Assembly: GCF_003400205.1 (NCBI RefSeq)
Contig: NZ_QUQV01000007.1
Location: 124,001-188,000, forward strand
From: Bacillus sp. HNG
GTDB lineage: Bacteria; Bacillota; Bacilli; Bacillales; Bacillaceae_L
Length of the DNA: 64,000 nucleotides
Direction: 5' to 3'
The notes beneath the pieces were generated by a model that worked only from the letters and a program-made list of their open reading frames with translations, made no database searches and was not told the origin of the DNA. This document shows, in pieces, positions 28,242 to 37,240 of the stretch. Numbering within the stretch: the stretch's first letter is position 1; every line of letters starts with the position of its first letter. Both the position numbers and the translations under genes were made by a program.

Positions 28242-29645
28242 TTGATTGAAACAGTACATATTTATCATACAAACGATCTCCATAGCCATTTTGATCGGTG
28301 GCCGAAAATCACAAAATATATAACAGAAATGAGACAGCTTCACCAACAAAACAATGAAGAAATGTTATTAATGGATATCGGAGACCATATCGATCGCTTT
28401 CACCCGATTTCAGAGGCTTCCTATGGAAAAACGAATGTTAAGCTTTTAAACCAGCTACAATACGATTATGCAACCATCGGCAACAATGAGGGAATTACAA
28501 TGTCCTATGAACATCTTGATTCTTTATATGAAAAAGCTGAATTTAAGGTATTGCTTGCAAATCTTTTTGACCAAAACGGAAGACTCCCAAATTGGGCTCG
28601 TCCCTATGATATCTACGTCTTACCAAGCGGTTTTAAAATTGGAATGATTGGTTTAACGGTTCATTATATTGGTTTATATAAGCTACTTGGCTGGAATATT
28701 AAAGACGCACTTGTAGTTTTAAGGGAAACACTTGATGAACTAAAAGATCAAACAGATATGATTCTGTTATTGTCTCATTTAGGGATTAATGAAGATGAAC
28801 AAATCGCAAGCCGCTTCCCAGAAGTTGACGTTCTACTTGGTGGGCATACCCATCACCTTTTAGAAAACGGAAAACGAATTAACAATACATTACTATGCTG
28901 TGCACAAAAATATGGAAATTACATCGGTCATGTCACACTTAAAATTGATACAGAACAAAAAAAGCTTATTGAAAGTACAGCTAATGTAATCCCAACAAAA
29001 TCGCTTCCAGACAGCAAAAAAACGAATGAAATCCTTTCAGACTATTTATTGGAAAGTACTCAACTTTTAAAAGATGATGTTATCGCGGTCATTGACGAAC
29101 CATTACTTAGCAATTGGTTTGCTGAAACGTCATTTTCTAAACTATTAGCCGAAGTGCTCCGTGAATGGTGTGATGGAGATTTATCAATGGTTAATGCGGG
29201 CCTATTGCTTGATTCGCTTCCAGTCGGAAAAGTAACAAGAGAAGACCTACATCGAATCTGCCCACATCCAATCAATCCTTGTAAGGTATGGGTAAAAGGT
29301 GATGAACTGAAGGAAATCATTTTGCAGGCCAATACAGATGAAATGGAAAACCTTAGAATTAAAGGTCTAGGCTTTCGTGGAAAGGTAATGGGCAAAATGG
29401 TGTATGACGGGGTTCAACTCGAAACTAAAAAGCTCTCAGATGGAGTAGACCATATCACGAATATAAAAATTAATGGTGAAGAGATAAATCCTGAAAAAAC
29501 ATATTCCATCGCAACCATTGATATGTTTACATTCGGATTACTTTTTCCAGTCATCAGGGATGCAAAGGAGAAAAAATATTATATGCCAGAATTTTTGAGG
29601 GATCTTTTAGCGGAAAAAATAAAATCAATTGGTAAAAAGGTCTAA
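28242..29645 (+). CDS. yunD: YunD-like 5'-nucleotidase / metallophosphoesterase
   Basis: 467 aa. The N-terminal calcineurin-like phosphoesterase domain shows TNDLHSHF, DIGDHIDRF, GNNEG (in place of the common GNHE) and GGHTHH. The C-terminal 5'-nucleotidase domain follows, with LSMVNAGLLL and the ITNIKING/IATIDMF region. There is no signal peptide, so it is probably cytosolic. The TTG at 28242 is 8 bases from AAAGGAGG; the GTG at 28233 overlaps that site. It lies next to the DUF72 gene, as in B. subtilis. Confidence 0.88.
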   Translation: MIETVHIYHTNDLHSHFDRWPKITKYITEMRQLHQQNNEEMLLMDIGDHIDRFHPISEASYGKTNVKLLNQLQYDYATIGNNEGITMSYEHLDSLYEKAEFKVLLANLFDQNGRLPNWARPYDIYVLPSGFKIGMIGLTVHYIGLYKLLGWNIKDALVVLRETLDELKDQTDMILLLSHLGINEDEQIASRFPEVDVLLGGHTHHLLENGKRINNTLLCCAQKYGNYIGHVTLKIDTEQKKLIESTANVIPTKSLPDSKKTNEILSDYLLESTQLLKDDVIAVIDEPLLSNWFAETSFSKLLAEVLREWCDGDLSMVNAGLLLDSLPVGKVTREDLHRICPHPINPCKVWVKGDELKEIILQANTDEMENLRIKGLGFRGKVMGKMVYDGVQLETKKLSDGVDHITNIKINGEEINPEKTYSIATIDMFTFGLLFPVIRDAKEKKYYMPEFLRDLLAEKIKSIGKKV

Positions 29646-29755
29646 AGAATCCTAGCCAAAAGAAGTACGTTAAAGATAGGTCTATGACAAGTACCTATTT
29701 CTAACACAATTCCTTTCTCTATACATAAATTAGTAAGGAAAGGAGTGTGCTAGGA

Positions 29756-30058
29756 ATGGTCTCAATGACACCAATCATAATTGATAATCATCAATTTACA
29801 GCCATTACCGTTAAACTGCCTAAGACAAATTTTATGGCAGTCACAAATGAAAATGGCTACATTATGTGTGGTGCTCTCGACGTTGCACTATTAAATGAAA
29901 AACTTAAAGATCGAGGCATTATTGCTGGTAGGGCAGTTGGTGTTCGTACAATCGAGCAATTACTGGATGCCCCCCTTGAATCAATCACATACGAAGCAGA
30001 GAAAAGAGGCATTTCAATAGGAATGAAAGGCAAAGACGCCTTATTAAAAATGATCTAA
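29756..30058 (+). CDS. yunC: YunC family protein (DUF1805)
   Basis: 100-aa small protein with the DUF1805 core: VKLPKTNFMAV, CGALDVALLNEK and GRAVGVRTIEQLL. The biochemical role is not known. The ATG at 29756 is 10 bases after AAAGGAG; a longer in-frame GTG at 29747 overlaps the binding site. Confidence 0.85.
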   Translation: MVSMTPIIIDNHQFTAITVKLPKTNFMAVTNENGYIMCGALDVALLNEKLKDRGIIAGRAVGVRTIEQLLDAPLESITYEAEKRGISIGMKGKDALLKMI

Positions 30059-30139
30059 ACCAAACACCTGAGAAGGTATTCAATATAAATAAGAAGCAAT
30101 TACAAACAGAATATTGTCGAAAAAATAATTATCGTACAT

Positions 30140-30186
30140 CCCCCCTTACTTGCATACATATAGCATGTAAGGGGGGATTTTCTTTT
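30140..30186 (+). terminator. yunC terminator that holds the yunB ribosome binding site
   Basis: CCCCCCTTAC (30140-30149) / GTAAGGGGGG (30167-30176) form a perfect stem followed by ATTTTCTTTT. The GGGGGG arm is also the only binding site for the TTG start of yunB at 30185. Confidence 0.6.
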
Positions 30187-30943
30187 GGCAAAATACAGAC
30201 GTCGCCTACAACCAAGAAGGAAAGGGCCCTTGCCTTTTCGTTACGTCTTTTTAATAACCATTGTCTTTTTTATCTTCTCGACGTTACTCGGATTATTTAT
30301 TATTAATAAAGCAATTGAGCCTGCGCTCATGGCATATGCTGAAAATGAAACAAAGAAGGTTGCTGCTACTGTTATCAAAAATGCGATAAACCAACAAATA
30401 AATGAGGAAGCATTAGTTCAAGAGGAATTAAGTATTGTCCAGACAGATGAAACGGGAAAAGTCATTAGTTACAACACACAGATCGTTAATAAAATGGCGA
30501 CAGAGACCCTAGGAAACATTGAAAAATACTTAAAGTATGTAAATGAGGGAGACATTCAAAAACTTGAGTACCCTAATTTAGAACTTGAAAAAGATGATGC
30601 AACAGGTCAAACAGGATTTGTTTTTAAAGTACCACTAGGAGAAGCATCAAACAATGCTATCTTAGGTAATTTAGGTCCGGAAATTCCAATTCGATTTCAT
30701 ATGGTCGGTTTTGGAGAAACAACGCCACAAGGAAGAATTGATGAGTGGGGAATTAATAATGGATGGTTTCAATACAATGTATTAGCCACTGTGACCATGC
30801 AGGTTATTTTACCATTTTCAACAGGCGAGGTTGAAATCGAAACCATTGTTCCTGTGATTAACCAAAATATCTTGCACGATGTACCTGAATTCTATAACAA
30901 TGGTAGTGATTCTTCACCTTCTATTGAAATTCCAACAGATTAA
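30185..30943 (+). CDS. yunB: Sporulation protein YunB
   Basis: 252 aa. A basic N-terminus, one membrane helix (about residues 21-42) and an external domain with conserved VFKVPLGEASNNAILGNLGPEIPIR match YunB, a mother-cell sporulation protein required for full spore formation in B. subtilis. The TTG start depends on the G run of the preceding hairpin. Confidence 0.88.
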   Translation: MAKYRRRLQPRRKGPLPFRYVFLITIVFFIFSTLLGLFIINKAIEPALMAYAENETKKVAATVIKNAINQQINEEALVQEELSIVQTDETGKVISYNTQIVNKMATETLGNIEKYLKYVNEGDIQKLEYPNLELEKDDATGQTGFVFKVPLGEASNNAILGNLGPEIPIRFHMVGFGETTPQGRIDEWGINNGWFQYNVLATVTMQVILPFSTGEVEIETIVPVINQNILHDVPEFYNNGSDSSPSIEIPTD

Positions 30944-31030
30944 CAAAAAATACTATATTAGAATAATTGATTTATAGAGTGTAATGAATTATACTACTAA
31001 AGGAAATTAAAAATGAATAAACCACCTTAT

Positions 31031-31221
31031 CGGATCGATGAGGTAGAGGTGCGGAATTTATGAGTAAACTATGTGAGGATGACAACGAGGATCATAGTTG
31101 AAAGGGTTTTTCGCCGAAGCAAAAATAAACTTGTCAATGTTATTTTTGTTGGGGTTGCCTTGAAAAAGGGTAACACTGTCATTATAGAGTCGAATCTATA
31201 ATGGAGGGCTACTGATCGTGA
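31031..31221 (+). promoter_or_regulatory. Lysine riboswitch (L box)
   Basis: The conserved blocks appear in order: GAGGTAGAGGTGCGGA, AGTAAACTATG, GAAAGGGTTTTTCGCCGAAGC, TTGTTGGGGTTGCCTT, AACACTGTCATTATAGAGTC and GAGGGCTACTG. A terminator directly follows, so lysine should switch off the downstream transporter. It fills most of the 30944-31355 gap. Confidence 0.93.
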
Positions 31222-31245
31222 TGGAGGATAACATAACATTACTGG

Positions 31246-31284
31246 GAGTAATGATAGTTATTTTCTATCATTACTCTCTTTTTA
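31246..31284 (+). terminator. Riboswitch-controlled terminator
   Basis: GAGTAATGATAG (31246-31257) / CTATCATTACTC (31265-31276), then TCTTTTTATTT. This is the expression platform of the lysine riboswitch. Confidence 0.88.
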
Positions 31285-31355
31285 TTTGTATAAAATATCT
31301 CTATCACCACGTACAAACAGCCCTCTGTGAATTATCAAGTTTGGAGGATCATATT

Positions 31356-32939
31356 ATGTCTGGAACTATTTATTCAATTATCCCACCAATCATTGCTCTT
31401 CTTATGGTTGTCTTAACTCGGAAAGTACTACTTTCCCTTGGAGTCGGAATTGTGTCGGCTGCCTTCGTTCTACACGGAAAAATTTTACTAAATGATGGAA
31501 TCGGTGCGTGGCTGCAAAACATTATTCTCACCATTTGGAATAGCTTTAAAGCGGTCTTTGTTTCAGAAGGTGCACTAAATACATGGAATGTATATATTAT
31601 CTTATTTTTATTCCTACTAGGAATTATCACGGCCTTCATTTCAATCTCAGGAGGAAGCCGCGCCTTTGGTGAATGGGCTCAAACAAAGGTTAAAACAAGA
31701 ACAGGTGCACAGCTGTTAGCTGCTGTTTTAGGCATTATTATCTTTATTGATGATTACTTTAATGCGTTGGCTGTTGGACAAGTGAGCAGGCCTATTACAG
31801 ATCGGAACAAGGTTTCACGTGCAAAACTAGCCTATATTATTGATTCAACATCTGCACCAATATGTGTGGTCTCACCGATTTCAAGCTGGGGTGCTTATAT
31901 TATTGCAATCATTGCACCAATTCTAGTAACACATGGGATATCTGAAGTTTCACCATTATCAGCTTTTATACAAATCATTCCCATGAATTTATATGTAGTA
32001 TCAGCGATGTTAATGGTCATTGCGGTTGCAGTATTTAATATTAATATCGGAAGTATGAGGGTTCATGAAAATCGAGCAATGACTACTGGAGAGGTTATGG
32101 ATCCCCAAAAGCCAGTACTTGGAGAATTAAAACAAGAATTGCCTCAAAGTGAAAAAGGCACTGTAGGAGATTTAGTATGGCCAATCATGGCATTAGTTAT
32201 TGGTACTGTCGGTTCCTTATTTTGGACAGGCTATAAAGCTTCAGAAGGTCATGTAACGATTTTTTCAATTTTGGAAAACACAGATGTAACTGGATCTCTA
32301 TTATATGGTGGCTTGTTTGGAATTATCATCACCGTACTATTATTCCTTGTCCAAGTCTATGCAAAAAATGCAGTTAGTATAAGTCTTCTCCCTAAGGGGA
32401 TCATTGAGGGAATTAAATCAATGCTTCCTGCTGTCTACATTTTATTATTTGCATGGGTGATTGTTGATTTAATTGGGCAGATTGAAACAGGAAAATATTT
32501 GGCTGGTCTTGTTGAAAAATCTAATATAAATATTGCCTTTTTACCTGTTATCCTATTTGTTGTAGCAGGTATCATGGCATTTGCTACAGGAACATCTTGG
32601 GGAACTTTCGGAATGATGCTCCCAATCGCAGGGGATATCGTAGCCGCGTCAGACCTCAATTTAATGCTTCCTGCTCTTGCTGCAGTATTAGCTGGTTCTG
32701 TATTTGGTGATCACTGTTCACCAATTTCGGATACAACCATTCTTTCATCAACAGGTGCAGGCAGTCATCTTATTGATCATGTGATAACGCAACTTCCATA
32801 CGCCATCATTTCTGCTGTTTTCGCAGCAATTGGTTATGTCGTATTAGGTCTAACTGGCAATACCTTGTTAGGATTGCTTACGACTGTCGTATTATTTGTT
32901 ATCTTTGTAATTACAATAATAAACATGAAAAAGGCATAA
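31356..32939 (+). CDS. NhaC-family transporter, probable lysine permease
   Basis: 527-aa membrane protein with about 12 helices and the Na+/H+ antiporter NhaC domain (FIDDYFNALAVG, STSAPICVVSPISSWG, TGTSWGTFG and FGDHCSPISDTTILSSTGA). NhaC-type proteins under lysine riboswitches are predicted lysine importers, a better guess here than Na+/H+ exchange. The ATG at 31356 follows TTGGAGGA; an upstream in-frame ATG at 31218 lies in the riboswitch terminator and is not credible. Confidence 0.9.
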   Translation: MSGTIYSIIPPIIALLMVVLTRKVLLSLGVGIVSAAFVLHGKILLNDGIGAWLQNIILTIWNSFKAVFVSEGALNTWNVYIILFLFLLGIITAFISISGGSRAFGEWAQTKVKTRTGAQLLAAVLGIIIFIDDYFNALAVGQVSRPITDRNKVSRAKLAYIIDSTSAPICVVSPISSWGAYIIAIIAPILVTHGISEVSPLSAFIQIIPMNLYVVSAMLMVIAVAVFNINIGSMRVHENRAMTTGEVMDPQKPVLGELKQELPQSEKGTVGDLVWPIMALVIGTVGSLFWTGYKASEGHVTIFSILENTDVTGSLLYGGLFGIIITVLLFLVQVYAKNAVSISLLPKGIIEGIKSMLPAVYILLFAWVIVDLIGQIETGKYLAGLVEKSNINIAFLPVILFVVAGIMAFATGTSWGTFGMMLPIAGDIVAASDLNLMLPALAAVLAGSVFGDHCSPISDTTILSSTGAGSHLIDHVITQLPYAIISAVFAAIGYVVLGLTGNTLLGLLTTVVLFVIFVITIINMKKA

Positions 32940-32983
32940 AAATACTATTCGATTTTTACTTAGTGAATGTAAATAATATGTAT

Positions 32984-33017
32984 GAGACAAGGGAAATAGA
33001 ACCTTTGTCTCTTTTTT
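32984..33017 (+). terminator. Terminator after the NhaC-type gene
   Basis: GAGACAA (32984-32990) / TTGTCTC (33005-33011), extended by wobbles, then six Ts. Confidence 0.7.
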
Positions 33018-33048
33018 ATAAAAAATAAATCGAATTTTAAAATAACTT

Positions 33049-33077
33049 TTGACACGGGAATAAAGACTGGCTATACT
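33049..33077 (+). promoter_or_regulatory. Strong sigma-A promoter for the NSS transporter
   Basis: TTGACA (33049-33054) and TATACT (33072-33077) with a 17-bp spacer. The 5' leader of about 105 bases holds small hairpins (for example GATTAT / ATAATC) but no known riboswitch. Confidence 0.7.
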
Positions 33078-33188
33078 AATAGATAGATTATAGACAATAA
33101 TCTGAATATATTAAAATTTCCAACTTCGGTCTAGTGCTAAAGGGCTACCACGGTAATGGACTAAAGTGGAAAAGGGGAGGTTTGTTTT

Positions 33189-34730
33189 ATGGATAATCGT
33201 CCACAATGGGGGACGCGGGCAGGCTTCGTATTAGCCGCTATCGGTTCTGCGATTGGCCTGGGTAATATATGGAGATTTCCATATGTTGCTTATGAAAATG
33301 GAGGAGGTGCTTTCTTTCTACCATACTTATTTGCCATTTTAACAGCAGGAATACCAATCCTAATTCTCGAATTTACAATTGGACAAAAATTTAGAGGATC
33401 AGCCCCTTTGTCATTTTTCCGTTTAAATAAGAAGATGGAATGGCTCGGTTGGTGGCAAGTATTCATATCCTTTGTCATTGCAACCTATTATGCTGTCATT
33501 ATCGCATGGGCAATATCCTATACATTCTTCTCTTTTAATAAAGCATGGGGTGAGGATACAGGAGGATTCCTATTCTCTAAATACTTGCATTTAGCGGAAA
33601 CACCTGGAGATGTCGGTGCTCCAGTTCTTGGAGTTTTTGGACCATTGGTTGTTGTTTGGGCAATTACTCTATTTATTCTATTTAAAGGTGTTAAAAAAGG
33701 AATTGAAAAGGCGAATAAAATCTTTATTCCAACATTATTGGTGATCTTTACAATCATCGTAATCCGTGCTGTAACACTAGAAGGAGCAAGTGCAGGTTTA
33801 AATGCATTCTTCCAACCTAACTGGGATGCCATCATGGATGGGAAAGTTTGGGTTGCCGCATACGGGCATATTTTCTTTAGTTTATCAATTGGTTTTGCAA
33901 TTATGATTACTTATGCAAGTTATTTACCTAAGAAGTCCGATGTAGTGAACAACGCATTTATTACTGGTTTTGCAAACTCAGGATTTGAATTATTAGCGGG
34001 TATTGGTGTATTTGCAGCTCTAGGTTTCATGGCAGCACAGTCAGGGGTACCTGTAGATAAAGTGGCAACCGCAGGTGTTGGTTTAGCATTTGCAGTTTTC
34101 CCACAAATTATTAACCAAATGCCATTTGGGGAGTTTTTCGGAGCTTTATTCTTTTTATCTTTAGTATTTGCCGGATTAACATCCCTTATTTCAATCTGTG
34201 AGGTATTCATTGCCGCAGTTCAAGACAAATTTAAAATTAGTCGTAATAAATCTGTGATATACGGTGCTGGTTTAGCATCCCTTATTTCGATCCTGTATTC
34301 AACAAATGGGGGCTTATACTTCCTAGATGTTGTTGACTACTTTATCAACCAATTCGGTATTGCAGTCGCAGGATTAGTTGAAGTTATTCTGATTGCATGG
34401 GTCTTCAAGCAAATGAATCCATTGCAAGCACATGCGAATGCCGTTTCAGATATGCGTGCTGGCGGATGGTGGAAGTTCTGTCTGGGAATTGTAACACCAG
34501 TCGTATTAGGATATATGATGTTTGACTTATTCAAGCAAAATATTCTTCAACAATTCGAAACTGACTCTGGAAACTATGAAGGGTATGTAACTTCATTCAT
34601 CCTCTTCCCGGGTGTATTTATTGCTGTTGGAGTCATTGTACTCGGAATAATCGTATCGCTCAAAAAATGGAGTCGTGCCACATTAGAGGAGAATTATTCT
34701 TCTAGTAGCGACAAGGGGGTAGGACTATGA
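33189..34730 (+). CDS. Sodium-dependent NSS-family transporter, MetP-like large subunit
   Basis: 513-aa transporter with about 12 helices. The NSS/SNF hallmark near the N-terminus is clear: RAGFVLAAIGSAIGLGNIWRFPY. The last base pairs of the gene overlap (ATGA) a tiny membrane protein gene like MetS, so the pair matches the MetPS methionine/alanine transporter of actinobacteria. The ribosome binding site AGGGGAGG precedes the ATG. The substrate is inferred from that arrangement. Confidence 0.9.
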   Translation: MDNRPQWGTRAGFVLAAIGSAIGLGNIWRFPYVAYENGGGAFFLPYLFAILTAGIPILILEFTIGQKFRGSAPLSFFRLNKKMEWLGWWQVFISFVIATYYAVIIAWAISYTFFSFNKAWGEDTGGFLFSKYLHLAETPGDVGAPVLGVFGPLVVVWAITLFILFKGVKKGIEKANKIFIPTLLVIFTIIVIRAVTLEGASAGLNAFFQPNWDAIMDGKVWVAAYGHIFFSLSIGFAIMITYASYLPKKSDVVNNAFITGFANSGFELLAGIGVFAALGFMAAQSGVPVDKVATAGVGLAFAVFPQIINQMPFGEFFGALFFLSLVFAGLTSLISICEVFIAAVQDKFKISRNKSVIYGAGLASLISILYSTNGGLYFLDVVDYFINQFGIAVAGLVEVILIAWVFKQMNPLQAHANAVSDMRAGGWWKFCLGIVTPVVLGYMMFDLFKQNILQQFETDSGNYEGYVTSFILFPGVFIAVGVIVLGIIVSLKKWSRATLEENYSSSSDKGVGL

Positions 34731-34843
34731 CCGGTGGAGCAATTGCAATGATGATTATTGGAATGGTTATTCTTTGGGGAGGTCTTGCAGCAAGTATCGC
34801 ATATGCTGGAATAAAGGCGAAACAAGCAAAGCAAGCAGAATAG
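34727..34843 (+). CDS. Methionine/alanine importer small subunit (MetS-like)
   Basis: 38 aa: a short N-terminus (MTGGAIAMM), one membrane helix with GMVILWGGLAASIAYAG and a basic tail (KAKQAKQAE). It matches the small auxiliary subunits that accompany NSS transporters. Its ATG overlaps the upstream stop. It is too short for usual ORF cut-offs. Confidence 0.85.
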   Translation: MTGGAIAMMIIGMVILWGGLAASIAYAGIKAKQAKQAE

Positions 34844-34875
34844 ATTATAAAAAGAGGGTCAAAATAAGAACGGAA

Positions 34876-34909
34876 AAAAGGCTGTGGTATTATTTGTACC
34901 GCAGCCTTT
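34876..34909. terminator. Terminator between metS-like gene and lytH
   Basis: AAAAAGGCTGTGGTA pairs with TACCGCAGCCTTT through two wobbles, followed by TTACCTTTT; it can act on both strands. Confidence 0.6.
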
Positions 34910-35000
34910 ACCTTTTGGTTTAGGAAATTATAAAACTTTTCATTGTGAATAACTTTTATTGGGGGTATCAAGCCCAGCTCCAGTTAGTCGACGTTCAAAT

Positions 35001-35015
35001 TCAAGGCGCTTGCGC
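35001..35015. repeat. Copy of a dispersed Bacillus repeat end
   Basis: TCAAGGCGCTTGCGC is identical to 52528-52542 in the longer repeat there. Confidence 0.5.
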
Positions 35016-35024
35016 TTTTGTACT

Positions 35025-36017
35025 TCATCTTTTTCTTGCTTTACGTTCTGCTCTTTCCCATGCACGTAAATGCGGGTAGGGGTCAAAAGACCATTCTGTA
35101 AAACCATTGTCCTTATACATACCGTAATGTAGATGGGGTGGGAATTTTCCGGCTGTTCCTGGTGGTCCGTATCCAGAGCTACCAACTGAACCGATAATTT
35201 GACCTGGCTCTACAACTTGGCCAATTGCAATATCTTTTGCAAATCCGTTTAAGTGTGCAAAGTAGTGATACGTATTATTGACATCTCGAATTCCAATCCG
35301 CCACCCGCCGAAGCGGTTCCAACCTTTCATTTCAATCACACCATATGAGGTTGCACGAACCGGTGTACCGTAGCTTGCGAAAATATCCGTACCTTCATGC
35401 ATTCTTCGACCGCCCCAGCCACGGGCATCTCCCCACGTGTTTTTATAGCTGTGATTATAGCCGAGCGGAACCGGAAAAGCATGCTTATCTAAATCTAAGG
35501 TTCCATATGTTGAAAAGATTTTGGCGATTCCCATGATAAGGGAAACAGATTTATCACGCTTGTAATAATTCCATAAGCCAATTTTAAAATTATCAGGGTC
35601 TGATCCATAGGCTAAAATTTGCTCTGATATCGTGAAGAGGATATCTTCGTCATTTGTCTGGTCCGCAAATCCATCTCCGTTTCCATCTAAACCAATTCCT
35701 CCAAAAAGCTGAATACTGAGTGGGTTCGTATCATTTAAATTTGGATTTAAAGCACCTGCCCAAACTTCAGGTTTAATATAGATACCAATCAAACCTGTTT
35801 CCTTCGGTATATCTTTACGGGCACGGCGAATACTTCGTTCATATTGATCAATAGCCGCATAATAATACCAAGGAATCTGGGTTAAAGCTTCCATCTTAGA
35901 ATAAAGATACATTCGTTCCTGAAAAACGTTTTGATTACCCTCTGCTGCATTTGCAACCATCGGGATTCCCGTGAAAAACAAACAAATAACAACAACTATT
36001 CCAAATACTTTTTTCAC
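35025..36017 (-). CDS. lytH: LytH-like sporulation peptidoglycan endopeptidase (M23)
   Basis: 330 aa. A Sec signal peptide (MKKVFGIVVV through NAAEG) precedes a helical region and a C-terminal M23 metallopeptidase domain with MHEGTDIFASYGTPV and HLHYGMY, the zinc-binding residues. In B. subtilis LytH (YunA) trims L-Ala-D-Glu in the spore cortex. Its position beside yunB and lipA agrees. The start is an ATG preceded, on this strand, by AAAGGAGA. Confidence 0.87.
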   Translation of the reverse strand: MKKVFGIVVVICLFFTGIPMVANAAEGNQNVFQERMYLYSKMEALTQIPWYYYAAIDQYERSIRRARKDIPKETGLIGIYIKPEVWAGALNPNLNDTNPLSIQLFGGIGLDGNGDGFADQTNDEDILFTISEQILAYGSDPDNFKIGLWNYYKRDKSVSLIMGIAKIFSTYGTLDLDKHAFPVPLGYNHSYKNTWGDARGWGGRRMHEGTDIFASYGTPVRATSYGVIEMKGWNRFGGWRIGIRDVNNTYHYFAHLNGFAKDIAIGQVVEPGQIIGSVGSSGYGPPGTAGKFPPHLHYGMYKDNGFTEWSFDPYPHLRAWERAERKARKR

Positions 36018-36256
36018 GCAGACAAATCTCCTTTCTCAAAAATTGCAAGGATATATTATTGTTAAAGACATCTATGTTCACGATTAAGACAATATATTTT
36101 TTCAAAAGAACTCTTCCTTGTTAGTTTGGTAAAACATTTTATTTTCATAATAACTAATTGTTGGAAGCTTGACATTTTACGAATTATGCTAATCCTTGGA
36201 TTCTTCATTACTTTAGGAGTATAATAGGGATAGCCTTTGCAATGGAGTGATAAAGT

Positions 36257-37159
36257 ATGTCTAACAAAGAGGAATATCTTCGAAAGCCTGAATGGCTAAA
36301 AATAAAACTGAATACGAATGAAAGCTACACTGGCTTAAAGAAAATGATGAGAGAAAAGCAATTACATACCGTTTGTGAGGAAGCAAGATGTCCAAATATT
36401 CATGAATGTTGGGCTGTTCGTAAGACGGCTACATTTATGATTTTAGGTGATACTTGTACTCGTGCTTGCCGCTTTTGTGCGGTTAAGACTGGGCTTCCTA
36501 ATGAATTGGACTGGAAAGAACCTGAGCGCGTTGCTGATTCTGTCGCTACAATGGGATTAAAGCATGTCGTAATTACAATGGTTGCACGTGATGACTTGAA
36601 GGACGGGGGAGCAGCGGTATTTGCTGAAACCGTTCGTGCGATTCGTAAAAAGAGTCCATTTACTTCAATCGAAGTATTGCCATCTGATTTGGGTGGGGTG
36701 TACGATAACTTAAAAACATTAATGGATGCAAAGCCGGACATTCTAAATCATAATATCGAAACTGTTCGACGTTTATCTGACCGCGTTAGAGCAAGAGCAA
36801 AATATGAGCGTTCACTCGAATTTTTACGTCGTGGAAAAGAAATGTATCCAGATATCCCAACTAAATCAAGTATTATGATTGGTTTAGGTGAAACGAAGGA
36901 AGAAATTATTGAGACAATGGACGACCTTCGTGCAAATAACGTAGATATTATGACAATTGGTCAATACCTACAACCAACAAAGAAACATTTAAAAGTTCAA
37001 AAATACTACCATCCTGATGAGTTTGCTGAATTAAAAGAGATTGCCTTAAGTAAAGGCTTCAGCCATTGTGAAGCTGGTCCACTTGTACGTTCTTCTTACC
37101 ACGCAGACGAACAAGTAAATGCGGCAAAAGCAAATCAACAACTTAAACAACAAGCATAA
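36257..37159 (+). CDS. lipA: Lipoyl synthase LipA
   Basis: 300-aa radical SAM enzyme that inserts two sulfurs into octanoyl groups on lipoyl domains. The auxiliary cluster motif [13 protein letters not shown] and the radical SAM motif CTRACRFC are both intact, as is the C-terminal RSSYHAD with the serine ligand. It needs Fe-S clusters, presumably made by Suf. ATG follows AATGGAGTGA. Confidence 0.97.
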   Translation: MSNKEEYLRKPEWLKIKLNTNESYTGLKKMMREKQLHTVCEEARCPNIHECWAVRKTATFMILGDTCTRACRFCAVKTGLPNELDWKEPERVADSVATMGLKHVVITMVARDDLKDGGAAVFAETVRAIRKKSPFTSIEVLPSDLGGVYDNLKTLMDAKPDILNHNIETVRRLSDRVRARAKYERSLEFLRRGKEMYPDIPTKSSIMIGLGETKEEIIETMDDLRANNVDIMTIGQYLQPTKKHLKVQKYYHPDEFAELKEIALSKGFSHCEAGPLVRSSYHADEQVNAAKANQQLKQQA

Positions 37160-37184
37160 AAAAGGGGGAGCCCCCCTTTTTTTG
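37158..37184 (+). terminator. lipA terminator
   Basis: AAAAGGGGG / CCCCCTTTT around AGC, then TTT, directly on the lipA stop. Confidence 0.85.
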
Positions 37185-37240
37185 TTGTCTGTCATAAATT
37201 GGTGAAGTACAACCTTCGAGTCCTTCATCAATTTTTCAAA

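Noticed and set aside
31218-31355. N-terminal extension of the NhaC-type protein from the ATG at 31218
   Set aside because: It runs through the riboswitch terminator. The ATG at 31356 has a proper binding site and gives the usual N-terminus.
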